Source: Rhynchospora pubera (taxonomy: Eukaryota > Streptophyta > Magnoliopsida > Poales > Cyperaceae). From it: a stretch of 64,000 nucleotides of DNA. The stretch lies in assembly GCA_028095005.1 (NCBI GenBank), contig CM051460.1, positions 18,771,501 through 18,835,500 on the forward strand, read 5' to 3'. A model generated the notes under the pieces. It saw only the letters and a program-made list of their open reading frames with translations, was not told the DNA's origin and made no database searches. Within the stretch, counting starts at the first letter, position 1; each line of letters begins with the position of its first letter. The translations under genes were made by a program, and so were the position numbers. Shown here one piece after another: positions 47,001 to 58,259 of the stretch.

Positions 47001-47286
47001 CACTTGATATCATATGATGGTGATCGAGAATATATATAGGAGTATATATATATATATATGGTCGAACAATTTTTGGATAGGTTCGCGAACACAGCGAACA
47101 CTCTAGCACGACCTCTACCTTGAGCAGTATACGAGATGCTTTTAGGCATCCATACGTGGTGGACGTATGAGTAACTAGCTTTAAGCGTATTATTTATTTT
47201 GAGGTCTGAAACATGTATATATGTAGATATATGATATTGTTCTCAATTCTTCGTTGGCTAGAAGTCACTACTGATTGACTCTAGGC

Positions 47287-47298
47287 CAAGTGGGAGAT
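47287..47298 (+). other. Polypurine tract
   Basis: CAAGTGGGAGATT, typical of Copia elements, directly before the 3' LTR. Confidence 0.8.
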
Positions 47299-49082
47299 TG
47301 TTAGAGTTATGTCCTAGAAGTCAATTATTTAATGACTTAATTATTAGTTTATGTATGGGATGATATTTTATCATATGTTCCTAGGTTTATTATTGACAGA
47401 TTATTCAGGTTGAGGATCTGAATAGTAGATCTCTGTGGATCATTCTTTAGAATGACAATAATAAATCTAAACGGTCCATAATCTTGATAATTAACAAGGA
47501 ACATTAATTATCTTATAAGATTAGTATGCAAGTTAAGTGATGATTAAGTTCTACTAATCATAGGTAAAGAGTTACCAACTTAATTGCATATGTGTATGTT
47601 ATGGAACATAGCACAGGACTTGACCCATCGAAATAAACATATGGATTGTGTTATGTGTCATTGTTTATTTCGTTATGATTTTGGTTCTAAGTTTGAGATG
47701 TTTATCTTTTCCACATGAGGATAGGTTCAATAAATACTGTCTACCGCTGATTTCCGATAAGGGCTGCTATACGGACTTTATTTATGTTCTCTTGAATTGT
47801 GCGGGGAAAAGGTAATCATCAAGAAAACCGTATGTCCCTCATTAATTCACTTAGTGAGTGACGATATCTGTTTGGGCCCCTTGATGGAGATAGATTGTTT
47901 GCATGCAACTTTATACAATTATCTCTAGATCAAGAAACGTATAATCTGCAAGAATGACACATTCCTATCTTGGATTATACGATGATATCGTGTGACATAA
48001 GAATCAAAATAGGGAAATACATATATTCTCTTATGCAGGATTTAAATACTGTAGCAGTACATTATTTATGCGAATTGGGAATCATAACGTGTTGCTAGAT
48101 ACCGCTTATGATTATTGGAATTAAATAACGATTTAATTCCATGTCCAACATAGCATAAATCCTCAAAGGGTCACACAAATGGGACTTTAACCATACAGTG
48201 CATTATTTATTTATTCGCAACAGTGTGTATTGCGAAAATATGATAGTTTGATTAATTAATTGTATAGGGTTGTGGACCGTTATAATTAATTAAGTCAAAG
48301 GGATCATATAGAAATAAATTAATGCATTTGCTAATCCCAAATTAATTATTAATGGGTTAATAATTAATTATGTTCAACTCATTTAAATTAATTGAGCTAT
48401 TGGGTCTTTATTTAATTAGTTAAATAAAAGCCCAATTTGAGGTTAGTTGAAAGAGCAATTAAAAGGTTGAATTAATGGGCTTGTAATACACTTGGTGTAG
48501 CCCACAAAGGCCTCTATAGGGGCCGGCCATATGAGGGTAAAATGGTCCACAAATAGTTGTGGTAGGTAGGTGTAGAGAGCACTATATAAAGGGGTCAAAT
48601 TTTTGGGAAACCCTAGCCTCCACTCCATTCTCTCTCCCTCTTCCTCTATGGCCGAAATTCACCAAAAAGGGAGAAAATTTCAGAATTTTCTCCATGCTCT
48701 CTCTTCTCTCCTCTCCTCTCTAGCTCATGGGTTGAGCACTCCTCTCCACAAATTAAAGCAATTAATTGCTAAATGAGAGAGGAAACCTAGAGGGATTAGC
48801 TTGTATCTTCCTCTTGCTAGCACAAGAGTTGAAGATTATGGTTAACCTCCTTGGTGGACTCGAGGCCGATCAACCGACGAAGGAGGAGGCGCATGGAGGC
48901 TCGCCATCGATTCCCATGCCGTAGGATCGAGCCCCGCGAATACGATTTCGCGGGAGGTACAAATTCCACCTCTTTTCTCTTGTGTCGAATGAGCTTATGT
49001 ACTAGATCTCTCTTGCTCTTGGTTTAATTGGATTAATTAAGGGTAATTAGTCACAAAATTAAAATTGGACATTTTCCTAACA
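47299..49082 (+). repeat. 3' LTR
   Basis: Same length as the 5' LTR, ending TTTTCCTAACA before the ATGTT duplication. Confidence 0.93.
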
Positions 49083-49107
49083 ATGTTGTCCTATAAATAG
49101 AGGGGAA

Positions 49108-49412
49108 TAGGGCTGTCAATATACCGCCGTTTCGCACGTTTCCGTTTCGTTCCGTCCGAAACGGAACATAAGTGGAAGGAAAAGTGGCTTCATTTTCAGA
49201 AACGGAACGGAAACGAAAATCTATTTTTCGTCCGCGGAACGCTGAAATGAGAAATTTCAATGTAAAATGAACGTGGAAGTGAAATATAACGTAATTTCCG
49301 TTCTGTTTAACGAAATGGAACAGAAATGAAATGATTTTCTATTTCGTTTTTTGAAACGGAACGAAAACGGAATGATGGATTTCCATTCCATCTAACACGT
49401 TTGACAGCGCTG
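49108..49412. mobile_element. hAT-like MITE, 8-bp target duplication
   Basis: Ends TAGGGCTGTCAATATACC and, in reverse complement, CAGCGCTGTCAAACGTG, flanked by GAGGGGAA (49100-49107, 49413-49420). Same GAAACGGAAC-rich family as 22081-22361. Confidence 0.8.
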
Positions 49413-49420
49413 GAGGGGAA

Positions 49421-50282
49421 GACTCCAAGGAAGAACAATTTAGGCTAGCCACTTTGCAAAATAAAAAAGAGAGAAAATAAAGAAAAGAAGGAAAGACAGG
49501 TGAAACCACATCTGTAATCATCATTCACTTCATCAATAAAGCTTGTTATATCCGTTTAATTTTCTGTTTTGAAAATTGTTTCATGTTCAGTCCAGCCACC
49601 AATCTATGATGTACTTGGACATGTATGTATCAAGAAGAGTCCGAAAGCTTTAAGAGCTTGAGAATTATTTATTCATGTATCACATTTATTGGTAGTATAT
49701 GTACATAAGATGTCAGGTTCACTTTCTTTTTTTATATACCCGCACGGGCGCACCAAATGATATATATATAGAGGATGGCTAACGTGCTATAGATGACACA
49801 GAGGTTCGTGTGCCATAGAGTCGTTTTTCAAGATCCAAAATTCAAATATCCAATCTGAACCAGAAAACAGAAAAGAAAATACAAAGTCTTGACATTAAGA
49901 GGATACTTACAACCAAAATAGACAGCACATCCCGAACAGTTCGTACCAGTAACTAGAAAACAAATTACAAAAAGAAAAGAAAACAAGACCAAAAGAAGGA
50001 AGTGGACTATCTCAAATTCTCAACCCTCTTACTAAATAAACAACAGATAATAAAATCCTAATCATTCTTTTTTAAAAAAAAAATTCTGCATGACTGCATC
50101 CAACTTTAGTCTTAATTTCATTCTAGCTAGCAGTTGTGCTGTTGGAAAGCCACGCCAGCTAGTACCTCTTCTTCTTGCCTCATTTGCTAGCATGTGCGCA
50201 TCCTTCACCACCTCTCTTTTGACTGCTCTTATCTCTATCCTTCCTTGATGTGCATGTAAAGTATCTCTCAGCCTGCAAACCT
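49421..50282. other. Spacer with a foldback MITE left-end remnant
   Basis: Positions 49768-49870 start GAGGATGGCTAACGTGCTAT after a (TA)n tract, like the left end of the foldback/TIR elements at 61163 and 62719, but no right arm follows. A CCCGCACGGGC hairpin at 49740 resembles a Helitron tail but lacks CTAG. No gene. Confidence 0.45.
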
Positions 50283-50290
50283 ACTCCATA

Positions 50291-50499
50291 CAGGGGCGGA
50301 TTCACCGCTAGGGCGGGTGGGGTTAGAGCCCCACCTACCGCCGTCGAGCCCCTGGATCTCCTCTTTAGCCTCAGTAAAATTTTCTGCCATTAAAGTACTC
50401 AAAGGTGGGACTGAAGAACAGAAGAAGAGGAATCGTTCAATCAAATAATTCATTGGAGCACTTAGTCCCACCTAAATATTTTTTCTAGATCCGCCACTG
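50291..50499. mobile_element. hAT-like MITE
   Basis: Ends CAGGGGCGGATTC and, in reverse complement, CAGTGGCGGATC, the same termini as the hAT element at 5132. Flanks ACTCCATA and GCTCCATT match at 6 of 8, an imperfect target duplication. 209 bp. Confidence 0.72.
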
Positions 50500-50864
50500 G
50501 CTCCATTGCATTCCAATCAGGTAAAGTTTGATAATCGAAATCATTTACAACATTTACCAGTATCCTACAATCACAAAATAAAATTGTTTTGCTTTCTTCC
50601 ATGAGCATGCTATAATGGGCTGCCTCTTCGATCTAGAGCAATAGCTTCAACTTAAAAGGAAGAATTGGCTTGAAAAGGCCTACAATTAATGCACCAAATG
50701 ATTTATTTGCATAAAAAATATTAATAAATAAACAGCATCCATGTATACCCAAGCATTCTTAAGATTATATACGTATTGAATTATTCATACATATATCTAT
50801 AATTAATAATTAATCATATATGCATTTGTATGAATATATTATCATATATATATAGAGAAAGCCT
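50500..50864. other. AT-rich spacer
   Basis: No feature seen. Confidence 0.4.
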
Positions 50865-51259
50865 TCAATCAAAGCGCTTTGACCGGAGTCCCAGTTAAAC
50901 CCCGTCAGATCTCAATTTTGAAAGTTCAAACGACCGATCCGAACCGTCAAATATGATCTCCATATTGAAATCTCCTTGCCGACCAAAATTTTCAATTTTT
51001 TTAATTTTTTAAGTATTTTTTTCGGATTTTCAAAAACATCAATTTTTGTAGGGTTCAGAACAAATTAGATTAACGATTTTTGAAAATCCGAAAAAAATAT
51101 TTAAAAAATTCAAAAAAAATAAAAATTTTGGTCGGCAAGGAGATTTCAATATGGAGATCATATTTGACGGTTCGGATCAGTCGTTTGAACTTTCAAATTT
51201 GGGAACCGACGGGGTTTAACTGAGACTCCGGTCAAAGCGCTTTGATTGAATCCATTCTC
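50865..51259. mobile_element. Foldback MITE (6)
   Basis: Arms of about 180 bp. Ends CAATCAAAGCGCTTTGACCG and the inverted CGGTCAAAGCGCTTTGATTG are exact. It contains the family core CCGATCCGAACCGTC. It lies between (TA)n and (CT)n(TA)n tracts. Confidence 0.88.
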
Positions 51260-51314
51260 TCTCTCTCTCTCTATATATATATAATTAATAATTCAATATG
51301 TATATAATTTGTAT

Positions 51315-51727
51315 GAACAAGGTTCAGTGCCATCATTTTGGGTGTCACAAGTTGTCACAACTTCATATTTTATCAATATTTAAAATTTTTAAAATTCAAA
51401 CGTTGAATCCAAATCATTGATCTTGTTCAGTTTAATGAGTGATGTGTGTCCATATAAGTTTTATAAGATTTGGACTCAGTTTGATATTCGATCAAATGGC
51501 CAACAAATGAACGAATCTGGTTAATTATGATAGATTAATTCTAATACGTTCATCATTTGGTCGATTGATCAAGTATCAAACTAACTCCAAATTATATAAA
51601 ACTTATATGGAAATACATCGCTCATTTAATTGAACAAGATCAATGTTTGAATTTTAAAAATTTTAAAAATTATAATATATGAAGTTGTGGTAACTTGTAG
51701 GACACTGGCACTGGAACCTTGCTCATT
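51315..51727. mobile_element. Foldback MITE (7), divergent family
   Basis: Inverted ends CAAGGTTCAGTGCCA and CAAGGTTCCAGTGCCA with arms of about 180 bp (CACAACTTCATAT, ATATAAGTTTTATA). It lacks the CCGATCCAAAC core of the others. Confidence 0.8.
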
Positions 51728-51993
51728 ATAAAATGCCATTGTAATTAGACATTTTTGTTCTTTATGAATTTAATAGTTTAAATCTTAGATTCAAAAATCA
51801 CCTTCTATACAATGTGAAATACCATACAAAAACTAGAAAGAAGAATAACATAACAAGAATCAATTTTGCAATGGAAACATTACACCCGTCACAAATAACA
51901 CGCAGACATGTGCCAATATTAATGCCTCATTTTTATTTAAAAAAAAATGGGAAAAAGCTAAGTTCATCAATGAGCCAAAGCCATATATCTATC

Positions 51994-52789
51994 CTATATC
52001 GTTGCTCGAAGTGCTCTACCATACTCTTCTAGCCTCTCTACACTTGGGAGAACCTTGTTAACATAATCCACAGTGAGAATGCGTTTTTCCCATTGGACAA
52101 GTAATGGCACCTTTGCTTCATCAAGCAGCTTGGCCCCAGAGATTTTCTCTAAAACTCTGATCCAGACAGTGAAGGAACCCAAAATAATATCAAGATAACC
52201 AATGGAATCTCCACCAAAGAAGTCTTTTCCAGCAGAGTAGTTCTTGAAAGCTCCTTCCAATGTCTCTAATGCAGCATGAGTATCTGCAATTTTTTCTGTC
52301 ATTGCCACCTCTGTTGCAGCCATCAGAATGCCTCTAAGTGAAGCTTGTAGCTGCCCAAATATTTGGAATTAATCTCCGATAAATTCATAGCTTTTGTTAT
52401 TGTAGAATATAACTTCATTTTAAATAAATGTCTGTGCATGAACAATAACTAGTAATTTAATTGTGTACCTTATCATCAATATACACTGCCCAGAAGCGAG
52501 TAATGCCGCGTTCGTAGGGAGTAGAAGGAAGCAGAGGAGGCCCAGTCTTGGACCAGTTCTCATCAATGTACTGCAAAATCACCAAGGATTCGCAAATGCT
52601 CCGGTCGCCATGGATGAGAACTGGGACTTTCTTGTAAATAGGGTTGTGTTTGAGAAGAAGCTCGCTCTTGTTGGAAAGATCCTGCTCAAGATGCTCATAA
52701 TTCAGCCCCTTTTGTTCAAGCACCATTCTAACTCTCATCACGAATGGGCTAGCCCACAATCCCAACAGCTTGAGTTCGCCTTCTGCCAT
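51994..52789 (-). CDS. Tau-class glutathione S-transferase, intact (copy 4)
   Basis: Exon 1 is 52789-52469 (107 codons) and exon 2 is 52350-51994, with DDK/GTAC donor, GGGCAG acceptor, phase 0. Product 225 aa, the family's usual size. N-terminal thioredoxin-like domain: MAEGELKLLGLWASPFVMR with catalytic Ser14, KVPVL at 54-58, GSH-binding Glu67-Ser68, then LQYIDENW. C-terminal helical domain: RFWAVYIDDK, AGKDFFGGDSIGYLDI, RILTVDYVNKVLP, ending RALRATI. A second in-frame ATG two codons upstream (52795) is possible; MAEG is preferred because the paralogues start there. It conjugates glutathione to electrophilic xenobiotics and stress products in the cytosol. It is the only copy of the four without visible damage, and the only one likely to supply activity from this cluster. 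Confidence 0.93.
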
Positions 52790-52845
52790 TTTCACTTGAG
52801 GAACGCAAGGTTGTGAAATTGATAAGATCTGTTGTACATCTGGTG

Positions 52846-52853
52846 CTTAAATA
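52846..52853 (-). promoter_or_regulatory. TATA-like box of GST copy 4
   Basis: TATTTAAG (extended TTTATTTAAG) on the minus strand about 60 bp upstream of the ATG at 52789, conserved among the paralogues. Confidence 0.6.
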
Positions 52854-52859
52854 AAAGAA

Positions 52860-53959
52860 AATTTTGGAACTTTTATATTATTATAATTATAAATGTCGTC
52901 AGCAACGAAGGCAACTCTTTGTTCCATAAAAAAAAAAAGTTGGGTTTTTTTGTGGATTGTGTACCTCAACCAAAGAGGCATAGTACTGGTCCTCTAAAAT
53001 TTTGGATCATGGACATAGTGTGTTTGGATGCATAGAAATAAGAAATCTAATAAGAATAAATTTCAAATTTTTTATTCTCATAAAATTCAAATAACACAAT
53101 AATAAAAATTTTGAACTTATTCGGATCCTTATTCATATTCTAACAAAACCATGAAATATGAATAAGGAATATGGATATGCACACATTTCTAAATCCTAAA
53201 TCCTTATTCTTATTCCTTTTCGAGAGGGTGGTCAATAAATAAATTATGATAACTTACAAATAATTAAAAAATTTTTATTTAATTGACAATTATGTTACTT
53301 AATAAATAATATTTTGATTATCAAATATATTAAATACAATTAAATTTAGATAGATACATTGTGAATTAATTAGCTATATATGACAGTTTGCAAATTGTTT
53401 GATTGATTATATATGTACCAGCAAATAAATTATTAATATTTGAAACGGATTGATGTGTAACTAATTAAACTTTAAAATTATTTTGAATTTGATACACAAC
53501 ATTTCATAACTGTAAAAGTCTATAATTTAAAGTTGTCATTTTAATTGATGACTATTTCAGTTTGTTATTAACTCACACATGCACGTTTATCTTAGAGGGG
53601 CACGTATTTCAAATCTTGCCATTGAGACAAGCGGTACAAGAAATCTTACTCTTTGTGTATATAATATATAGACATAGTACTTCACGTTGACCAGAGCAGC
53701 TTGTTAGTGCACGGAGCCATGGACTCTGTAACTCTGTTGTTTGGGAATCAAGCCGGTTGCGCAAGCGCTGTCGTCATGACCTATAGAACTTGTGGATGTG
53801 GTCGAAGTGTCATCCAAAATATATACACGCACAATCTATATTATGATAATATTACTCAAACAAAAAAAATAAATAAATGAGGGCCAACCAATACCGATAG
53901 ACTGATAGTCTGAAACAAGTCAGCGGCCTATGCGGACTGAGGACCAAACGTACTTAATT
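52860..53959. other. AT-rich upstream region of GST copy 4, no other gene
   Basis: Positions 53018-53230 have a GTTTGGATGCATAG start and inverted TTATTC words suggestive of another Tourist-like MITE without a clear right end. 53400-53800 is homologous to 4440-5000 upstream of GST copy 1 (shared ACTGTAAAAGTCTATA and TTTCAG(C/T)(C/T)TGTTATTAACTC), again part of the duplicated unit. Confidence 0.5.
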
Positions 53960-53968
53960 GTCTTTTTG

Positions 53969-54636
53969 TTTTTTTTTTTAATAAAAGCTCCCAAAGCAGG
54001 GAACAGCTTTGATTAATCCAACGGTTTTTGTTACACACAGAAACAGTAGCAAAAGACTAACTATTACAACCACACAAATAACATTCACTGAAAAAAGAGA
54101 TAATCAAACTAGCAACTAGAGAAACAGCAGCATTGAGTAAGCTAATCAGAGGTGTTGGTAGTACTTTCATCCATGTTTCTTCCTCTGTCTGCTGCCTTCT
54201 CCAGGTCTGCCAAATTCTGAAAGTCTCTCTCCATATCTATATTGAAATCTGTCCAGTTAGAGAAGAACTAGAGTACTCATATAAAGGGAATTCCTGGAAC
54301 ACATTGTTTTCTCATTAAACATTGTTCCTTTCATTCCAAACTATCCAACACCAGGTTACTAGTAAGGCCTTGGTGAAGCTCCTATTGTTTGAATCTAGAC
54401 TGTTTATACTATTCCACAGCTTTTGGAGGTTTGAGCTGTCAATGACTAAACCCCTTCTATTGAATAAGTTAAACCCCCTCCAGAAGCCCTTTGTCTTAGG
54501 ACAATTTAGGAAGAGGTGATTGATGTCCTCAGAATTATTGCAGAAAGCATACTTATTTGGCCCTTGCCACCCTCTTTTCTGAATATTGTCAAAAATTAAG
54601 ATATTTTTGTTAATAATAAGCCAAAGCAAAAGTTTA
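53969..54636 (-). mobile_element. 5'-truncated LINE (L1-type) insertion
   Basis: On the minus strand the frame 54629-54315 encodes the zinc-binding end of plant LINE reverse transcriptases: WLIINKNILIFDNIQKRGW, CNNSEDINHLFLNCPKTKGF (Cys/His pattern) and LLVTWCWIVWNERNN. The element ends in a poly-A (poly-T on +, 53969-53980). The direct repeat GTCTTTTTG at 53960-53968 and 54637-54645 is a likely target duplication. Only about 0.67 kb remains, as expected of 5'-truncated insertion. Confidence 0.8.
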
Positions 54637-54644
54637 GTCTTTTT

Positions 54645-54812
54645 GGGGGCGTTTGGATGCGTCCCAAATTTTGGGAATAAACAATTCCGGACATAAATTT
54701 TAATATAAACAATCCAAACTCTTCACAAAGTTACACACTTTCCAATAAATTTATGCCTAGGAATAGCAAATTCCCCCAATTCCCCCAATTCCTAAGCGAT
54801 CCAAACGCCCCC
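54645..54812. mobile_element. Tourist-like MITE
   Basis: Perfect inverted ends GGGGGCGTTTGGATGC / GATCCAAACGCCCCC with TTT on both flanks. The interior shares AACTCTTCACAAAG with the family at 5646 and 23350. It abuts the 5' end of the LINE fragment. Confidence 0.78.
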
Positions 54813-54901
54813 TTTGTTTTTGTTTTTTTTTTTTTTTGGAGTGAAATGTACTGAATTGTCGTTTTCAACCATAAACGGGGACCTCGTCAGAAGTAGATTA
54901 A

Positions 54902-55059
54902 GGGACCGTTTGGATCGCTTAGGAATAAGAGGAATATCTTATTTTTAGACGGAAAATATTGAAAAGTGTGTAAATTTGTGAAAAATTTGGATGATTAGAA
55001 ATAAACTTCCGCCTAGAAAAAAATTATTTTTCTTATTCCTAAGTGATCCAAACGGCCCC
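54902..55059. mobile_element. Tourist-like MITE with TAA target duplication
   Basis: Ends GGGACCGTTTGGATC and, in reverse complement, GGGGCCGTTTGGATC, flanked by TAA (54899-54901, 55060-55062), the canonical PIF/Harbinger target site. 158 bp. Confidence 0.88.
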
Positions 55060-55062
55060 TAA

Positions 55063-55805
55063 GATATTTCCGGAAGACCGAAATATGATTCAACAGTTGT
55101 ACGACTTTTACGTTAAGTTTATAGCAACAAAGATAAAAGTTTCAGGGCTACAGCCTACAGGGTTGTTTATTTGCCTAGACAGGAAAATAACAAACTGATC
55201 AAAATATTCTATGGCAGCTAGCATGAGAGGAATAATAATAATTTTCAGACGGTTTATTTTTAGGAGGCATTTGGTTGTTGAACAAGTGATGGCATAACTT
55301 AAAGAGATATAACATAAAGAGGAATAAATATTCCAACTTACTCTTTGACTGTGGCAATCGCCATCGATCCTACCCTAAAAAAAAACTAAAAAGGTATAAA
55401 TATTTTATGTCAAATTATGTAACGTATATTTAGTCATGGAATAAAGAAGAATAACATAATATTTCTTTAAAGACCATAATATTTTTGTTATCTTTAAAAG
55501 AATAATATAATGGAAGAGTATTAATTAAAGGATGGTTAAGATTTTTTTAAAGACCATAACGTATGTACAATGTGTGTACTGAATTTGTACTGAACGGATA
55601 ATCATTCTATTAGTATTCTTCGTAAAATTGGAACTCATAAATTGTGTCGAATAACGAATAATCACATGAGAAAATATTAAATATATAACAGAATTCTTTT
55701 ATTATCGCTCTACTTCGCGATTAGGTCAATTAATTGAAAATATAGATTGAATAATGTTTATATAAATAAACTATGATAAATTCTTTACTTGTGAAAAGTA
55801 AAATA
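55063..55805. other. AT-rich spacer
   Basis: No supported feature. Confidence 0.4.
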
Positions 55806-57567
55806 TGTTAGGAAACTGCTCAATTTTAATTTGATGACTAATTACGCTTAATTAATCCAATTAAAATACAAGCAACACGAGAATCTAGTGCTAAATCAAT
55901 CGACACAAGAGATAGGTGGGAAATTTGTACCTCTCTTGATGTCGTAATCAAGAGGCTCAATCCTACGGCTTAGAAATCGATGGCGTGCTTCTCCTTCGTC
56001 TCCAAATCACCTCAAGTCCACCTAGAGATTAACCAAGCTCTCCAATTGATTTGTGCTAGCAAATCAATGAGAACCAAGCTAATCCTAAGATGACACCCTC
56101 TTCTAATCCAACAAGTAGATGTAATTTGAGGATGTGTGGCTCAACACATGGGCAATAGAGAGGAGGATGAGAGGTGGCGCACGGCCTAAGAGGGAGAGGG
56201 ATGGGGTGGTGGCGGCTAGGAAGAGAGGAGAGAGAAATTCAATCCCTAGGGGTCCTTTTATAACCAACCAACCCTAGGTATAAGTTGCTAGAAATTACAC
56301 CATGTGCCATCCCTACCTACCTCCTCTTGGCCGGCCCTATTATGAGTTTTTTGGGCCTTTTACTCTTTTTTAAATGGACTCTAATTCATTTAATTAAATC
56401 CATTTCTAATTGCTCTATGTTTGGACTATAAATTTGCTATATACAAATTAGCCCAATAATTCAATATAACCATTTATATTAAATTAAGTTGAACCAAAAT
56501 AATTATTAACTATTTAATAATTATTCTAGGATTAGCTTATGCTATTATTTATTTCTATATGACCTGTTTGACTTAATTAATCAGTATGTTCTATAACGGT
56601 ACATAATTAATTAATCAATTTGTCATATTTTCCGCAATTTTTATTTTTGCGAATAAATAAATAAAGCACTGTCTTGGTCAAAACTCTATTTGTGTGACCC
56701 TTTGAGGATTTATGCTATGTTGGACATGGAATTAAATCGCTATTTAATTCCAATAATCATAAGCGGTATCTAGCAACACGTTATGATTCCCAATTCGCAT
56801 AAATAATGTACTGCTGCAATATTTCAATCCTACATAAGAGAATAAATATGTTTCTCCATTTTGATTCTTATGTCTCACGATATCATCGTATAATCCAAGA
56901 TAGGAATGTGTCATTCTTGCAGATTATACGTTTCTTGATCTAGAGTTGATCGCTTAGTTGCGCGCACACGATCTAACTCCATCAAGGGGCCCAAACAGAT
57001 ATCGTCACTCACTAAGTGAATTAATGAGGGACATACGGTTTTCTTGATGATTAGCTTTTCCCCGCACAATTCAAGAGAACGTAAATCAAGTCTGTATAGT
57101 AGCCCTTAACGGGAATCAGCGGTAGACAAGATTTATAGAACCTATCCTCATGTGGAAAAGATAATCATCTCAAACTTAGAACCAAAATCATAACGAAATA
57201 AACAATGACACATAACACAATCCATATGTTTATTTCATTGGGTCAAGTCCTGTACTATGTTCCATAACATACACATATGCAATTAAGTTGGTAACTCTTT
57301 ACCTATGATTTGTAGAACTTAATCATCACTTAACTTGCATACTAATCTTATATGATAATTAATGTTCCTTGTTAATTATCAAGATTATGGACCGTTTAGA
57401 TTAATTATTGTCATTCTAAATAATGATCCACAGAGATCTACAATTCAGATCCACAACCTGAATAATCTGTCAATAATAAACCTAGGAACAGATGATAATA
57501 TATCATCTGTAACATAAACTAATAATTAAGTCATTAAATTATTGACTTCTAGGACATAACTCTAACA
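55806..57567 (-). mobile_element. Solo LTR of the 39-49 kb Copia family, inverted
   Basis: Reverse complement of the 1.78-kb LTR from end to end: starts TGTTAGGAAA and finishes AACTCTAACA. It shares the internal words AATCGACACAAGAG, GGGTGATCCTTTG-type and CTAGGACATAAC. No internal region follows. Flanks AAATA and AAACA match at 4 of 5, an aged target duplication. It is visibly more diverged than the LTR pair at 39-49 kb, so it is an older insertion reduced by LTR-LTR recombination. Confidence 0.9.
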
Positions 57568-57747
57568 AAACAGACTTATTTGTATTCTTTCATTATTTGG
57601 TGGACTGTTCAAATTTACAATTGTCTGCTTATATCCATGTAAAGACAAAATGCTAAACCATCGAATAGCTAAATCATTAATTATATAATTATATAATCGA
57701 ATAATTTTTAAATTATATGAAGTTTCATAACAGCCTATTCAGACGTC

Positions 57748-57748
<1 letters not shown>
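57568..57748. other. AT-rich spacer
   Basis: No feature seen before the (TA)n tract. Confidence 0.4.

Positions 57749-57788
<40 letters not shown>
57749..57788. repeat. (TA)n tract
   Basis: About 19 TA units before foldback element 8. Confidence 0.95.
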
Positions 57789-57789
<1 letters not shown>

Positions 57790-58178
57790 CTACGGTGAGT
57801 CGCGACTCACGGACCCTCCGATGAGTCATGACCAAAACTCCTAGATCTAGATCAAAATGACCGATCCAAACCGTCCAATATGATCTCTCTGTTGAAATCT
57901 CCATGTAGACCGAATTTTTTATTTTTTCGAAATTTTTAAGTATTTTTTTGAAATTTTAGAAAATCGTTAATCTAATTGGTTCTGAACCATTCAAAAATAT
58001 CAGTTTTTAAAAATCCGAAAAAAATACTTAAAAAATTCGAAAAAATAAAAAATTTGGTTTGCACGAAGATTTCAATAGGGAGATCATATTGGACGGTTTG
58101 GATCGGTCATTTTGATCTAGATCTAGGAGTTTTGGTCGCGACTCACCGGAGGGTCCGTGAGTCGCGACTCACCGTAGC
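57789..58178. mobile_element. Foldback MITE (8)
   Basis: Near-perfect hairpin with ends GCTACGGTGAGTCGCGACTC / GAGTCGCGACTCACCGTAGC. Arms of about 185 bp include CCGATCCAAACCGTCC. Confidence 0.92.
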
Positions 58179-58180
58179 TA

Positions 58181-58185
<5 letters not shown>

Positions 58186-58254
<69 letters not shown>
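58186..58254. repeat. (TA)n tract
   Basis: About 33 TA units between two TIR elements. Confidence 0.95.

Positions 58255-58259
<5 letters not shown>

Larger units (their letters stand above)
39383..49082 (+). mobile_element. Copia-type LTR retrotransposon, coding region decayed
   Basis: A 9,700-bp element with LTRs of 1,784 bp (39383-41166, 47299-49082) and a perfect 5-bp target duplication ATGTT (39378-39382, 49083-49087). PBS TGGTATCAAAGCC at 41168 and polypurine tract AAGTGGGAGATT before 47299 are in place. The 6.1-kb interior has no long ORF but shows broken Copia pol words (YKARLLA, GLKQ, AKQNT-like RNase H). Comparing LTRs by eye gives about 12 differences, roughly 0.7%, so insertion is recent even though the coding region is ruined. 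Confidence 0.93.

Noticed and set aside
49735..49765. Helitron 3' end (CCCGCACGGGC hairpin)
   Set aside because: The hairpin is followed by AAATGATATA rather than CTAG/CTRR, and no matching 5' TC end was found.
52463..52816. 117-codon + ORF opposite the GST
   Set aside because: Antisense shadow of GST exon 1; frame has no independent support.
54322..54519. + strand ORF of 65 codons
   Set aside because: Shadow of the LINE reverse transcriptase end encoded on the minus strand.
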